DNA of 64,000 bases from Acidimicrobiales bacterium (GTDB lineage: Bacteria > Actinomycetota > Acidimicrobiia > Acidimicrobiales > JAVJTC01). Shown here piece after piece: positions 7,308 through 14,831 of the stretch (position 1 is the first letter of the stretch; every line of letters starts with the position of its first letter). The stretch is taken from positions 1 through 64,000 of the forward strand of contig JAVJTC010000040.1 in the NCBI GenBank assembly GCA_040219085.1. The letters are read 5' to 3'. Both the position numbers and the translations under genes were made by a program. The notes beneath the pieces are model-generated. The model saw only the letters and a list, made by a program, of their open reading frames with translations, did no database searches and had not been told where the DNA came from.

Positions 7308-7595
7308 ATGACGACCCCTGACCAGCCCGGGACGCTCCGCCACCACCTCGAGCATCTCGCTGCCGACGCCGACGACGTGGTAGCGATGCTCACCCGCCGA
7401 CACGCGGAGGGAGGCGACATCCACCCCGAGCCTCTCGCAAAGGCCGAGCGACTTCAGACGAGCCTTCGAGAGGTGATCGACGCCCTCACTCACCACGAGC
7501 ACCTCGCCATGGGTGCCGACGACGTGTGGGCGATGCTCACCCGCAAGCACAGCGAAACCGAGATCTTCCCGGACGACTCCACCGACGCCGGGTGA
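7308..7595 (+). CDS. Small helical protein with an internal duplication
   Basis: A 95-residue protein. The ATG at 7308 follows GAGGAG at a good spacing. It contains two related units, HHLEHLAADADDVVAMLTRR (about 11-30) and HHEHLAMGADDVWAMLTRKH (about 62-81), joined by a helical linker that ends LREVIDALT. The shared core is HLA-x-x-ADDVxAMLTRxH. Both units are rich in His and Asp. No membrane segment or signal peptide is seen and I know no family that matches. The 171 bases upstream contain no gene. Confidence 0.65.
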   Translation: MTTPDQPGTLRHHLEHLAADADDVVAMLTRRHAEGGDIHPEPLAKAERLQTSLREVIDALTHHEHLAMGADDVWAMLTRKHSETEIFPDDSTDAG

Positions 7596-7691
7596 CACGA
7601 ACGGGTGCCTCTGGGCCCGGCTGTCGCTCTTGATGCAGGTTCGGTCGTGTCGTACGGGGCGCTCGCGAGAGAGGTGCGGCGGCAGCGGTGA

Positions 7692-8570
7692 CTATCCCGA
7701 TGTCTCCTGAAGAGAGGCCGGTGCGGGCTCGGACCGGCTAGCGGGCGGGTTCGGTGCTCCCCGGTAGTTCGGTGCTCCCCGGTAGTACAGCCACAGCGTC
7801 GGCACCGCGAAGGCGACGTAAGCGACGACGCGGACCCGTTCGGGGTGTGCGCTCCAGCCGAAGAGACCTTCCATGAAGTCGTGCACCCAGCCACCGGCGA
7901 CCGGACCGTTCGTGATGTTCCACACGGTGTTGCTGTACCAGGCGCCTTCGAACTCGAAGTACTCACGGAACTCATGGACGCCCTTGGCGAAGAGTCCGGC
8001 TGCGAACACGATCAGCAGGAGACCCGTCCAGTTGAAGAATCTCCGGAGGTCGACGCGATCGCTACCGATGTAGAAGAGGTAGCCGAGGGCCGCTGCGATC
8101 CCGAGACCGATGATGCCGCCGACGACCACAGCGGTGCCCGACGCACTGGAGGTCTGCGCTCCGAGGAGGAACAGCACCGTCTCGAAGCCCTCGCGGGCGA
8201 CCGCAACGAACGCGACGAACGCCAGCGCGAACCCGGATTTGTCGATGGCGGCGTCGATTCTGGCGTGAAGTTCGGAGCTGATGCCGCGGGCGTGTCCACG
8301 CATCCAGAAGATCATCCAGGTGAGCACTGCGGCCGCGGTGAACGCGAGAGCGCCCTCGATGAACTGTTCCCACTTTCCCTCGAACTCTCCGATGACGCGA
8401 TCGAAAAGGACCCCGGTTGCGACACAGAGCACCGCGGCCGTGGCGCTTCCGGCCCAGACCGGACCGAGCCGGTTGCCGCGGCCGGTCTTGCACAGGTAGG
8501 CGACGACGATGGCCAGGACCAGGGCGATCTCGAGGCCCTCGCGGAGGGTGATCAGCAGACTCGAACCCAT
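7692..8570 (-). CDS. FTR1-family iron permease
   Basis: A 292-residue membrane protein with seven hydrophobic helices and the two iron-binding REGxE motifs of the FTR1/EfeU family: REGLE at 10-14 and REGFE at 126-130. It would import iron across the inner membrane. EfeO and EfeB partners are not adjacent, so it is a solitary permease here. The C-terminal tail contains a repeated YRGAPN produced by an 18-base tandem duplication. An IdeR/DtxR-like palindrome lies 8 bases upstream of the start codon, pointing to iron-dependent repression. Confidence 0.92.
   Translation of the reverse strand: MGSSLLITLREGLEIALVLAIVVAYLCKTGRGNRLGPVWAGSATAAVLCVATGVLFDRVIGEFEGKWEQFIEGALAFTAAAVLTWMIFWMRGHARGISSELHARIDAAIDKSGFALAFVAFVAVAREGFETVLFLLGAQTSSASGTAVVVGGIIGLGIAAALGYLFYIGSDRVDLRRFFNWTGLLLIVFAAGLFAKGVHEFREYFEFEGAWYSNTVWNITNGPVAGGWVHDFMEGLFGWSAHPERVRVVAYVAFAVPTLWLYYRGAPNYRGAPNPPASRSEPAPASLQETSG
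7750..7785 (+). repeat. Perfect 18-bp tandem duplication inside the FTR1 gene
   Basis: TTCGGTGCTCCCCGGTAG occurs twice in direct succession (7750-7767 and 7768-7785). It is in frame and duplicates six residues (YRGAPN) in the C-terminal tail of the permease, outside the membrane helices. Perfect identity suggests a recent slippage event or a tolerated length polymorphism. Confidence 0.9.
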
Positions 8571-8577
8571 GGGCGGA

Positions 8578-8595
8578 TGTTAGTCATGCCTAACA
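8578..8595 (-). promoter_or_regulatory. Iron-box-like palindrome upstream of FTR1
   Basis: TGTTAGTCATGCCTAACA is palindromic at 16 of 18 positions and ends 8 bases before the FTR1 start codon. The TTAG..CTAA half-sites resemble the DtxR/IdeR operator (TTAGGTTAGSCTAACCTAA type). A repressor bound here would block the permease promoter when iron is plentiful. No dtxR gene is in the window. The remaining bases up to 8881 show no gene or RNA that I recognise. Confidence 0.5.
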
Positions 8596-8881
8596 CGTCT
8601 GGTCAACCAGCCCGACCACGCGCCCCGCCGAGTTCCGCCCGGACCACCGACGCCGACATCCGTCCACGGTGCATCCAGAAGCAACATCGCAGCGCTTCAG
8701 GGGGAATGCCCGGAACCGCTAAGGTTCGGGCGATATCGACGACTGTCGGCCACGGCTCCTGACATCGGCGCCGTGTTGAATCAGCATCGCTTCACGCGGG
8801 CTGCACAGGGGGCTACACGGTGACAACAGCGGAACGGGAACGTACCGGGCCAGACGGACCAGCACGGTGGGGTCTCGGCCG

Positions 8882-10525
8882 ATGAAGGTCTACGAGGCGA
8901 TCTGCAACGCCCTGCGGGAGACCGGCGCCGGCCACATGTTCGGCCTGATGGGAGACGGCAACCTCCGCTTCATCAACTACTGGGTGAACGGTCTCGAGAT
9001 GCCGTACTACGGCTCGCGGCACGAGTCCGCCGGCATCGCCATGGCCGACGGCTACACGCGGATCTCCGACTCGTTCGCGGTCGCGACGACCACGCAGGGC
9101 CCGGGAATGACCAACGCGCTCACGGCGCTCGTCGCTGCACGGAAGTCCCAGACACCCATCGTGTTCGCCGTGGGGGACGTGTCCTCACACCAGCAGGGAT
9201 GGCCACAGGACGTCGACCACCGGGCGTTCTTCGAGGCCGCCGGCGTTCCGCTCGTCGAGTTCTCCGACGTCAGCCGGGTCTTCTCGGAGACGGTGAACGC
9301 GGTGCGGACGGCGATCAGCGAACGCACCCCGATCGGCATCAACATGCCGGTCGACTACCAGGAACTGGAATGGGATCCGTGGAACGACGACACGGACGCC
9401 ACCATCGAGGGGCGGTCACTGGACTTCACGGGTGACCTGGAAGCGGCCGCCGAAGCGTTGGCCCGGGCGAAGCGACCGATCATCATCGCCGGACGCGGCG
9501 CCGTGGAGGCCGGCTGCGAGGCCGACCTGGTGGAGTTGGGGGACCGCATCGGGTCGCTGTACGCCACCACGCTCAAGGGCAAGGGACTCTTCCAGAACCA
9601 CCCGTTCGCGCTCGGGATCTGCGGGGGCCTGGGTACGAACATGGCGATGTCGGTGACCGGCCTGGCAGACGCCGTTCTCATCGTCGGCGCCGGCATGAAC
9701 GACTTCACGACCGTGCGTCAGACGTTGCTGCGGTCCGATGCGGATGTCGTGAGGTGCGACATCAGCGGCGCGGTCTCGACCGCCAACATCGGCAAGGAGT
9801 ACCTGCTGACAGGGAATGCGGCGGGGAGCGTCGCCGCGCTGCTCGAGCAGATCAAGGCCATGGACGTGTCATCGACCGGCTTCCGCACGCCCGAGCGCGC
9901 CGAGGAACTCGCCACCTTCCGACCCGAGAGCGAGATCGTGTTCGTCCACGAGGACGGCCTCATCGATCCTCGCGAACTCGTGATCATGCTGAACGACCTG
10001 CTCCCGGCTCAGCGCAACGTCGTCACCGACGCCGGAAGGTTCTTCGGTGACCCGGTCGGCTACATGGAGATCCCCGACGCCAACGCATTCGTGGACGGCA
10101 TCTCGTTCGGCTCGATCGGCCTCGGACTCGGCCTTTCGATGGGCGTGTCCGCGGCTCGTCCCGAGCGCCCGACTGTGCTGTTCATCGGTGACGGGGGCCT
10201 GTTCATGAGCCTCGGTGAGATCGAGTCGGCCCTCCGCCTCGACGCCCCCTTGTTGATCGTCGTGATGAACGACTCCGCCTACGGCTCGGAATTGCAGATC
10301 TCACGGGTGTGGGAACTGCCCGACGACCTGTCTGTGTTCCCCGAGCGTGACTTCGCAGCCATCGCCGAGGGCATCGGCGTCCGATCCGCCAGCGCACGCA
10401 GCCTCGACGAGGTTCGTGCCGCGCTGGAAGGTGTGGACCTCATGGATGGGCCGTTCCTGCTCGACTGCACGATCAACCCGAACGTCACGGCGCGCTGGCT
10501 CGACGACGCCTTCGAACGCGGCTGA
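8882..10525 (+). CDS. Thiamine-diphosphate-dependent enzyme, acetolactate-synthase-like
   Basis: A 547-residue three-domain ThDP enzyme. The N-terminal Pyr domain has the catalytic Glu48 in SRHESAGIAMADGYTR. The middle domain has the RPIIIAGRGAVEAG Rossmann start. The C-terminal PP domain has the Mg/diphosphate motif GDGGLFMSLGEIESA ending LIVVMNDSAYG (about 435-465). ATG 8882 was preferred over an in-frame upstream GTG because the ThDP fold starts at KVYEAICNAL. It lacks a neighbouring ilvN regulatory gene and differs from biosynthetic IlvB, so it is more likely a decarboxylase or carboligase of the benzoylformate-decarboxylase/oxalyl-CoA-decarboxylase class. Exact substrate unknown. Confidence 0.88.
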   Translation: MKVYEAICNALRETGAGHMFGLMGDGNLRFINYWVNGLEMPYYGSRHESAGIAMADGYTRISDSFAVATTTQGPGMTNALTALVAARKSQTPIVFAVGDVSSHQQGWPQDVDHRAFFEAAGVPLVEFSDVSRVFSETVNAVRTAISERTPIGINMPVDYQELEWDPWNDDTDATIEGRSLDFTGDLEAAAEALARAKRPIIIAGRGAVEAGCEADLVELGDRIGSLYATTLKGKGLFQNHPFALGICGGLGTNMAMSVTGLADAVLIVGAGMNDFTTVRQTLLRSDADVVRCDISGAVSTANIGKEYLLTGNAAGSVAALLEQIKAMDVSSTGFRTPERAEELATFRPESEIVFVHEDGLIDPRELVIMLNDLLPAQRNVVTDAGRFFGDPVGYMEIPDANAFVDGISFGSIGLGLGLSMGVSAARPERPTVLFIGDGGLFMSLGEIESALRLDAPLLIVVMNDSAYGSELQISRVWELPDDLSVFPERDFAAIAEGIGVRSASARSLDEVRAALEGVDLMDGPFLLDCTINPNVTARWLDDAFERG

Positions 10526-10553
10526 CCCGGCGAGGGGGGCGTATCCGGGTCAG
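10522..10553. terminator. Hairpin spanning both convergent stop codons
   Basis: CTGACCCGG (10522-10530) and CCGGGTCAG (10545-10553) form a perfect 9-bp stem with a 14-base loop. The stem includes the TGA of the ThDP enzyme on one strand and the TGA of the DUF2254 gene on the other. With no other intergenic DNA, it is the likely shared terminator for both genes. There is no U-tract. Confidence 0.6.
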
Positions 10554-11869
10554 CTCCGGGGCTCGACGCTGAACCGCTTGGCGTGCGCGACCTGGACGGA
10601 CTCGATGTCTTCGGCGAGCAGGTCAGCGGACATCGACGCGCCTTTCGCGATGAGCCGAGCCTGCTCGACCAGCGGGCCGCAGCGGTCACTGAGCCCCGCC
10701 GAGTGCAAGGCTTCGCTGATGAGGTGGAGTGCTTCGAGAAGGTAGATGCACACCGTGGGTTGGGCGACGGCTGCGCGCCGGGTCTCGTCGAACGCCAGGC
10801 GGACGAGGTCGTCGTGGGTGGGCTGCTGAGCGACGACGATCCGGGCGCCGTCGACGCCATCGCGCACGAAGGGCGGCGGGTCGCGGTGGAGGAGCTCGGT
10901 GAGCACGGCGGCGATGTGGAAGATGGCGTCCTGCGCGGTGGTCGGGTCGTGGATGCCCGGTGAGAGCGCCTTGAGAGCGACGTCTGCGAGCTGGCGAAGC
11001 CCGTAGGAGACGTCGTGTTGCATCGTCCTCGTCGGGCCCAACACGAGGGCCTCGCGAACCGCCCGCTCGACTTCGTCGGGTTCGGACGGCCGGGGCCACA
11101 TGCTCGCGAGTGCCGTCCCTTCGATGGCATAGCGGCCCGGGTAGGTCTCGAGCCGCAGATCCGTGTCGTTCGGCAGAGCGCGTAACACGGCGTCCAAGTC
11201 GATGTCCTGCACCCAGCCACTGCTGTGGAAGTTGATCTCGAGACCTGCTCCGGCGGGAGCCTCCTCGAGCTGCGGTCGTGGGTGTCCGGGTTCGGCGGGC
11301 GACCACTCCCGGCGGATCTGGTCGACAGCGTCTCGCCGCACGCGTTCGAGGATTTCGCTCACGTCCATCGTGTGGGCGCTGTGGTTGATGAACGCGACGA
11401 TGGCGAGGATCGTGGCGATGCCGAGGACCACCGCCACCGCCACCGACAGGTTGGGGATGACGGGCTCGCCGCTTTCTTCGAATGGTGAGCGGACCGATCG
11501 CAACACGATCACGCAGTAGGTGAAGGTTCCCAGGACGAGGCCCATGACCCGCCGGTTGAACGGGTCGCGGAACAAGGTGTGCATGACGCGGGGCGAGTAC
11601 TGACTCGAGGCCTGTTGGATGATGAGAAGTGACACCGAGAACGCGATGCCTGCGAACGCGATGGTCGCTCCTGCGATCGTGCTGAGCACCGCTCGCGCGC
11701 TGTCGACGGTCGAGGTCATCCCGAGCGGCAGATCTCTGGAGGGATCGAGCCGCCGGTCGACGGCGAGCCCGGTCAACCCGGCGACAATGGCGACGACGAT
11801 TCCGAGCATCGGAACGAAGAAGAGGCTCGAGCGGAGCCGCTCCGTCCACTCACTCAGGCGAAGGCGCAC
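10550..11869 (-). CDS. DUF2254 membrane protein
   Basis: A 439-residue protein with four transmembrane helices in the first half (about 14-185: FFVPMLGIVVAIVAGLTGLA, ATIAFAGIAFSVSLLIIQQA, VMGLVLGTFTYCVIVL, VAVAVVLGIATILAIVAFIN). A large soluble C-terminal domain follows. The motif QQASSQYSPRVMHTLFRD between helices is characteristic of DUF2254. The GTG at 11869 was chosen because AGGAG lies about 13 bases upstream and the first helix follows shortly; a longer ATG frame to 11935 is less likely. The family's function is unknown, and nothing in the context narrows it. Confidence 0.85.
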   Translation of the reverse strand: MRLRLSEWTERLRSSLFFVPMLGIVVAIVAGLTGLAVDRRLDPSRDLPLGMTSTVDSARAVLSTIAGATIAFAGIAFSVSLLIIQQASSQYSPRVMHTLFRDPFNRRVMGLVLGTFTYCVIVLRSVRSPFEESGEPVIPNLSVAVAVVLGIATILAIVAFINHSAHTMDVSEILERVRRDAVDQIRREWSPAEPGHPRPQLEEAPAGAGLEINFHSSGWVQDIDLDAVLRALPNDTDLRLETYPGRYAIEGTALASMWPRPSEPDEVERAVREALVLGPTRTMQHDVSYGLRQLADVALKALSPGIHDPTTAQDAIFHIAAVLTELLHRDPPPFVRDGVDGARIVVAQQPTHDDLVRLAFDETRRAAVAQPTVCIYLLEALHLISEALHSAGLSDRCGPLVEQARLIAKGASMSADLLAEDIESVQVAHAKRFSVEPRS

Positions 11870-12059
11870 GAGTTCATTTCCGCTCCTGGGTCCTGAGCTG
11901 AGGCAGTGGGGTGAAGATCTCGTCGTTGGAGCCACGACGTGTGGGCACGACGGACTTGGAGATCATGACCGCGACCAGCTGAAATTCTCACCGTAATCGA
12001 CCCCGGCCTCGAGAGCCTGGTTCGGTCCGGGTTCCTGGCAGCCACCGTCCGACCTCCGC

Positions 12060-12626
12060 TCAGCGGGCGGGGATCCAGCGGCTGATGCGGGCCTGGTCGT
12101 GTTTGAATCCGTGTTCGACTCCCCAGAGCACGGCGTCGACTCTGTTGGTGGCGCCGATCTTGCGGTAGCCGGAGCGGATGTAGGTCTTGATCGAGTTGGG
12201 CGACAGGTACAGGAGCTCGGCGATCTGCGCGTTGGACTTGCCCTGGGTGATGAGTGCGAGGATCTCGGCTTCACGTTCGGAGAGGCCCTCGGTGCGTCCG
12301 GGCCAGTTGAGTCCGACTGAGAGCCGGTTGCGTCAGGGCGGGGGACTGGTGACCGTCTCGCCACGATGTACGGCTTCGAGTGCGGCTACGAGTTCACTGG
12401 CCGGGAGGGTCTTGGAGAGGTACCCGTTGACGCCGCTCGCGAACGCCGAGGCGACGAGGGCGGGATGGAAGTTCCAGGTGTAGATGACGACGCGCCGGGC
12501 GCGTGGGTTGGCCACGAGCGCGTCGATGTCGCCGTGATCGGGGTGTGGTTGGGCGAACGAGTCGTACAGGACGATGTCGACGACGTCGTCGTAGTAGTCG
12601 GTCAGAGCAAGGGAGATCGGACCTGT
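12060..12626 (-). pseudogene. Decayed LuxR-family response regulator
   Basis: One minus-strand frame contains a truncated receiver (SLALTDYYDDVVDIVLYDSF, then DHGDIDALVANP, RRVVIYTWNFHP and GVNGYLSKTLPASELVAALE) and an intact LuxR HTH (GLSEREAEILALITQGKSNA, QIAELLYLSPNSIKTYIRSG). Three lesions are visible. There is no start codon after the upstream TGA. About 40 residues of the receiver are missing between ALTDYYD and DVVDIVLYD. An in-frame TGA at 12335-12333 separates receiver from HTH. It is therefore a pseudogene, although a short HTH-only product is conceivable. No sensor kinase gene is adjacent. Confidence 0.8.
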
Positions 12627-12678
12627 TCTCTCGCATCATCGCAGTAGTCACCTTACGGTGCCCGGCGATCGAACTATT

Positions 12679-12692
12679 CACCCCTAAGGGTG
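12679..12692. repeat. Short inverted repeat upstream of the decayed regulator
   Basis: CACCCCTAAGGGTG has 5-base arms (CACCC/GGGTG) around CTAA. It sits in a locally AT-richer spacer (about 12640-12720) that has no open frame, just before the lost 5' end of the LuxR pseudogene. It may be an old operator; nothing further supports this. Confidence 0.35.
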
Positions 12693-12796
12693 TATTCAGT
12701 GGGTACCTGTGGATGGTCTGATCACTGGGATCCCGGAACCTCCCGGATCTGCAGTGAACAGAAGGCTCCGATGGCAACTCCCTCTGGATTCTCGCC

Positions 12797-12922
12797 GTGA
12801 TCCTCGTCGTCTCCGGGGTGGTCGCGATCTTCCACAAGCAGCTCGCCTACGGGGCCGTGCTGATCATCGTCGGGCTACTCGTCGGTCCCGGCGGCGTGGC
12901 CGGGGCACCCGTGGCCAGGTGA
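12797..12922 (+). CDS. Short GPGG-type membrane protein, possibly missing its first codons
   Basis: From GTG 12797 the frame encodes VILVVSGVVAIFHKQLAYGA, then VLIIVGLLVGPGGV and a short tail, 41 residues with two hydrophobic helices. Small actinobacterial membrane proteins of this form usually begin with about 6-8 more residues. Those are present in the same frame (NSLWILA) but follow a TGA without a start codon, while an ATG at 12771 is one frame off. A one-base indel may therefore have damaged the start. Its 3' end overlaps the convergent nitroreductase gene by 59 bases. Function unknown. Confidence 0.45.
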   Translation: MILVVSGVVAIFHKQLAYGAVLIIVGLLVGPGGVAGAPVAR

Positions 12923-13358
12923 TGCGGCTCGCGACGAAGACGGGGATCTCGCGGTCGGTCTTCGCCTGGTAGTCCGCGTAGTCCGGGTACGCCGCAACGG
13001 ACCGTTCCCACCAGAGCGACCGTTCGTCGCCAGTGACGCGCCGGACCTCGTAAGGGAGTGGCTCCGGGCCGTCCTGAATGGTCACCCGGCCGTCCGCCAC
13101 GAGGTTGTGGTACCAGCCCGGATTCTCCGGGGTGCCGCCCTTCGACGCCACGATTGCGTACTCGCCGCCGTGCTCGACGCGCATGACCGGGACCTTGCGG
13201 ACCTTGCCGCTCCTGTGGCCGATCATCGTCATGACGACGATCGGCAGGCCGGTGTCGCGCAACGTGTTCGCCCGTGTTCCCCCGGACGCCTCGTACTCCG
13301 CGACCTGCTCGCGTACCCAGTCCCACGTGCTCGGTTCGTACTCGTTGCTCTCAGACAC
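12864..13358 (-). CDS. Deazaflavin (F420)-dependent nitroreductase-family protein
   Basis: A 164-residue split-barrel protein of the DDN/F420-dependent nitroreductase family. Landmarks are WVREQVAEYEASGGTRANTL, PIVVMTMIGHRSGKVRKVPV, GGTPENPGWYHNLVADGRVT and the terminal YADYQAKTDREIPVFV. The GTG at 13358 gives the usual N-terminus. Homologues typically end soon after IPVFV; here about 22 Arg-rich residues follow (SRITWPRVPRPRRRDRRVAR), encoded opposite the small membrane gene. The normal stop may have been lost. F420 use is supported by other F420 genes in the window, but the substrate is unknown. Confidence 0.88.
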   Translation of the reverse strand: MSESNEYEPSTWDWVREQVAEYEASGGTRANTLRDTGLPIVVMTMIGHRSGKVRKVPVMRVEHGGEYAIVASKGGTPENPGWYHNLVADGRVTIQDGPEPLPYEVRRVTGDERSLWWERSVAAYPDYADYQAKTDREIPVFVASRITWPRVPRPRRRDRRVARR

Positions 13359-13476
13359 GTCGGCGACACTACCGAACCCGACCCAGCGCCGTCGGAGGTG
13401 GGGTGTGGCCCTCCGATGGAGGATCCGCCAGGCCGATGTAGCGTCGGCAACGACACGCCGGCGAAGGGGAGGCCCG

Positions 13477-14337
13477 ATGGACATCCGGGAACTGGGGTAC
13501 ATCGGAGTCGCCGTCGCCGATCTCGACGCGTGGCGGACCTACGCCTACCTGTTGGGGACCATGATCGTCGAGGCGGACGAGGCCGGCTTCGACATCAGGA
13601 TCGACGAGCGACCGCTGCGGGTCGCGGTGAGGACGGCGCACGATGCAGAGGGCCTGGCCTTTGCGGCTTGGCGGGTGCCCGATGCCGCCGCGCTCGAACA
13701 GGCCGGGGCCGAACTCGCTGACGCAGGCCATCCGGTGCGGGAGTCGACCATCGAGGAACGCGCTGCGCGCAGGGTTCGAGGGATGATCCACACGACAGAC
13801 CCCGGCGGGTTCCGGGTGGAGCTGTTCTGGGGGCCGATCATCGACCATCGACCGTTCACCTCTGCGGCCGCGGTCAGTGGGTTCGTGACAGGTGACCTGG
13901 GTCTGGGTCACATCGTGTTGGGCACGACGAATCTCGACGATTCCGTCGACTTCTACACCGGGGTCCTCGGCTTCAGGGTCAGCGACTACTGGCGGCCCGG
14001 TGCCGACGACGTGGTGTTCGCCCGGTGCAACCCGCGGCACCACAGCATCGCCCTGGTGGGTGCCCCGGAGTCGGCGCTCTACCACTTCATGATCGAAGCC
14101 CGAACGCTCGATGACGTCGGGTCCACCCTCGAACGGCACGTCTCCGCCGGAGTCCCGGTCTCCATGGGGCTCGGCAGACACACGAACGACCGCATGGTGT
14201 CCTTCTACAGCCGGTCCCCGTCGGGGTTCGACGTCGAGTTCGGCTGCGGCGGGGTCCGGGTCGACGAGGCCTCATGGACCGTGACCGAGGTCACGAAACC
14301 GAGCATCTGGGGTCATCGACGCCCTGGAAACGGGTAA
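13477..14337 (+). CDS. Type I extradiol ring-cleavage dioxygenase (BphC/HsaC-like)
   Basis: A 286-residue two-module VOC dioxygenase. The Fe(II) ligands expected in the C-terminal module are present: His145 in LGLGHIVLG, His203 in SALYHFMIEA and Glu254 in GFDVEFGCGG. Conserved second-shell residues His188, His235 and Tyr244 are also seen. It would open a catechol ring next to its hydroxyls, as in biphenyl or steroid catabolism. The length is normal for the class. No hydrolase or hydroxylase partner is adjacent, so the catechol substrate is unassigned. Confidence 0.9.
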   Translation: MDIRELGYIGVAVADLDAWRTYAYLLGTMIVEADEAGFDIRIDERPLRVAVRTAHDAEGLAFAAWRVPDAAALEQAGAELADAGHPVRESTIEERAARRVRGMIHTTDPGGFRVELFWGPIIDHRPFTSAAAVSGFVTGDLGLGHIVLGTTNLDDSVDFYTGVLGFRVSDYWRPGADDVVFARCNPRHHSIALVGAPESALYHFMIEARTLDDVGSTLERHVSAGVPVSMGLGRHTNDRMVSFYSRSPSGFDVEFGCGGVRVDEASWTVTEVTKPSIWGHRRPGNG

Positions 14338-14483
14338 CGGCGCGTCAGGCGACGGCGATCGCGGCGACCGCCGACGCCGTCAGGCCCTTCGTGGACGGTG
14401 ACCGGGCCACACTCGGCGCGGCGACATGGGGGGTGAGCGCCGTGAACCCGTGATCGGGGGCGTCGCTCTGCGACCATGAGCCT

Positions 14484-14831
14484 GTGGATGCGGACCGACG
14501 CGACATCACGGAGCGACTGGCGGCTCTGACGGCTGCGGCCGTTCCCCGCCCGGACATCGACGCCGAGGTGTACGTCCGCCGCCGTCTCGACGAGGACGCG
14601 ATCGGCGCCGATCTCATCGCAGCGTGCCGTCCCCCGGGTGACGCTGCGGATCTCGTGGCGGCGTGGGCGGCGGCGGAACCCGGGACCGACGAAGCGGCCC
14701 GGTTCGTCGCCGTGCGTGCTCTCGGTTGGGAGATCCTGCTCGCCGATCCGGCACTCGGCGGTGACCACCGACGGCGGGGCTGGGAGATGATCGGTCACGC
14801 CGGTCGACCCAAGAACAGTCCCCGGTCGTGA
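14484..14831 (+). CDS. Small protein coupled to the GMC oxidoreductase
   Basis: A 115-residue, mostly helical, soluble protein starting at GTG 14484 (VDADRRDITERLAALTAAAV). It has no Cys and no signal peptide, and I do not recognise the family. Its stop overlaps the GMC oxidoreductase start by 4 bases, so it may be a small partner subunit, in the way gluconate dehydrogenase has a small third subunit. It shows no similarity to that subunit that I can detect. The 146 bases before it contain no gene. Confidence 0.65.
   Translation: MDADRRDITERLAALTAAAVPRPDIDAEVYVRRRLDEDAIGADLIAACRPPGDAADLVAAWAAAEPGTDEAARFVAVRALGWEILLADPALGGDHRRRGWEMIGHAGRPKNSPRS

Noticed and set aside
8596-8881. Small gene in the gap before the ThDP enzyme
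   Set aside because: The open frames there continue shadows of the FTR1 gene, lack ribosome sites and show no family-like sequence.
12333-12335. In-frame TGA in the LuxR response regulator as a second selenocysteine codon
   Set aside because: It lies in a linker with no redox or Cys position, and the gene has two further lesions (no start, receiver deletion). A nonsense mutation explains it.
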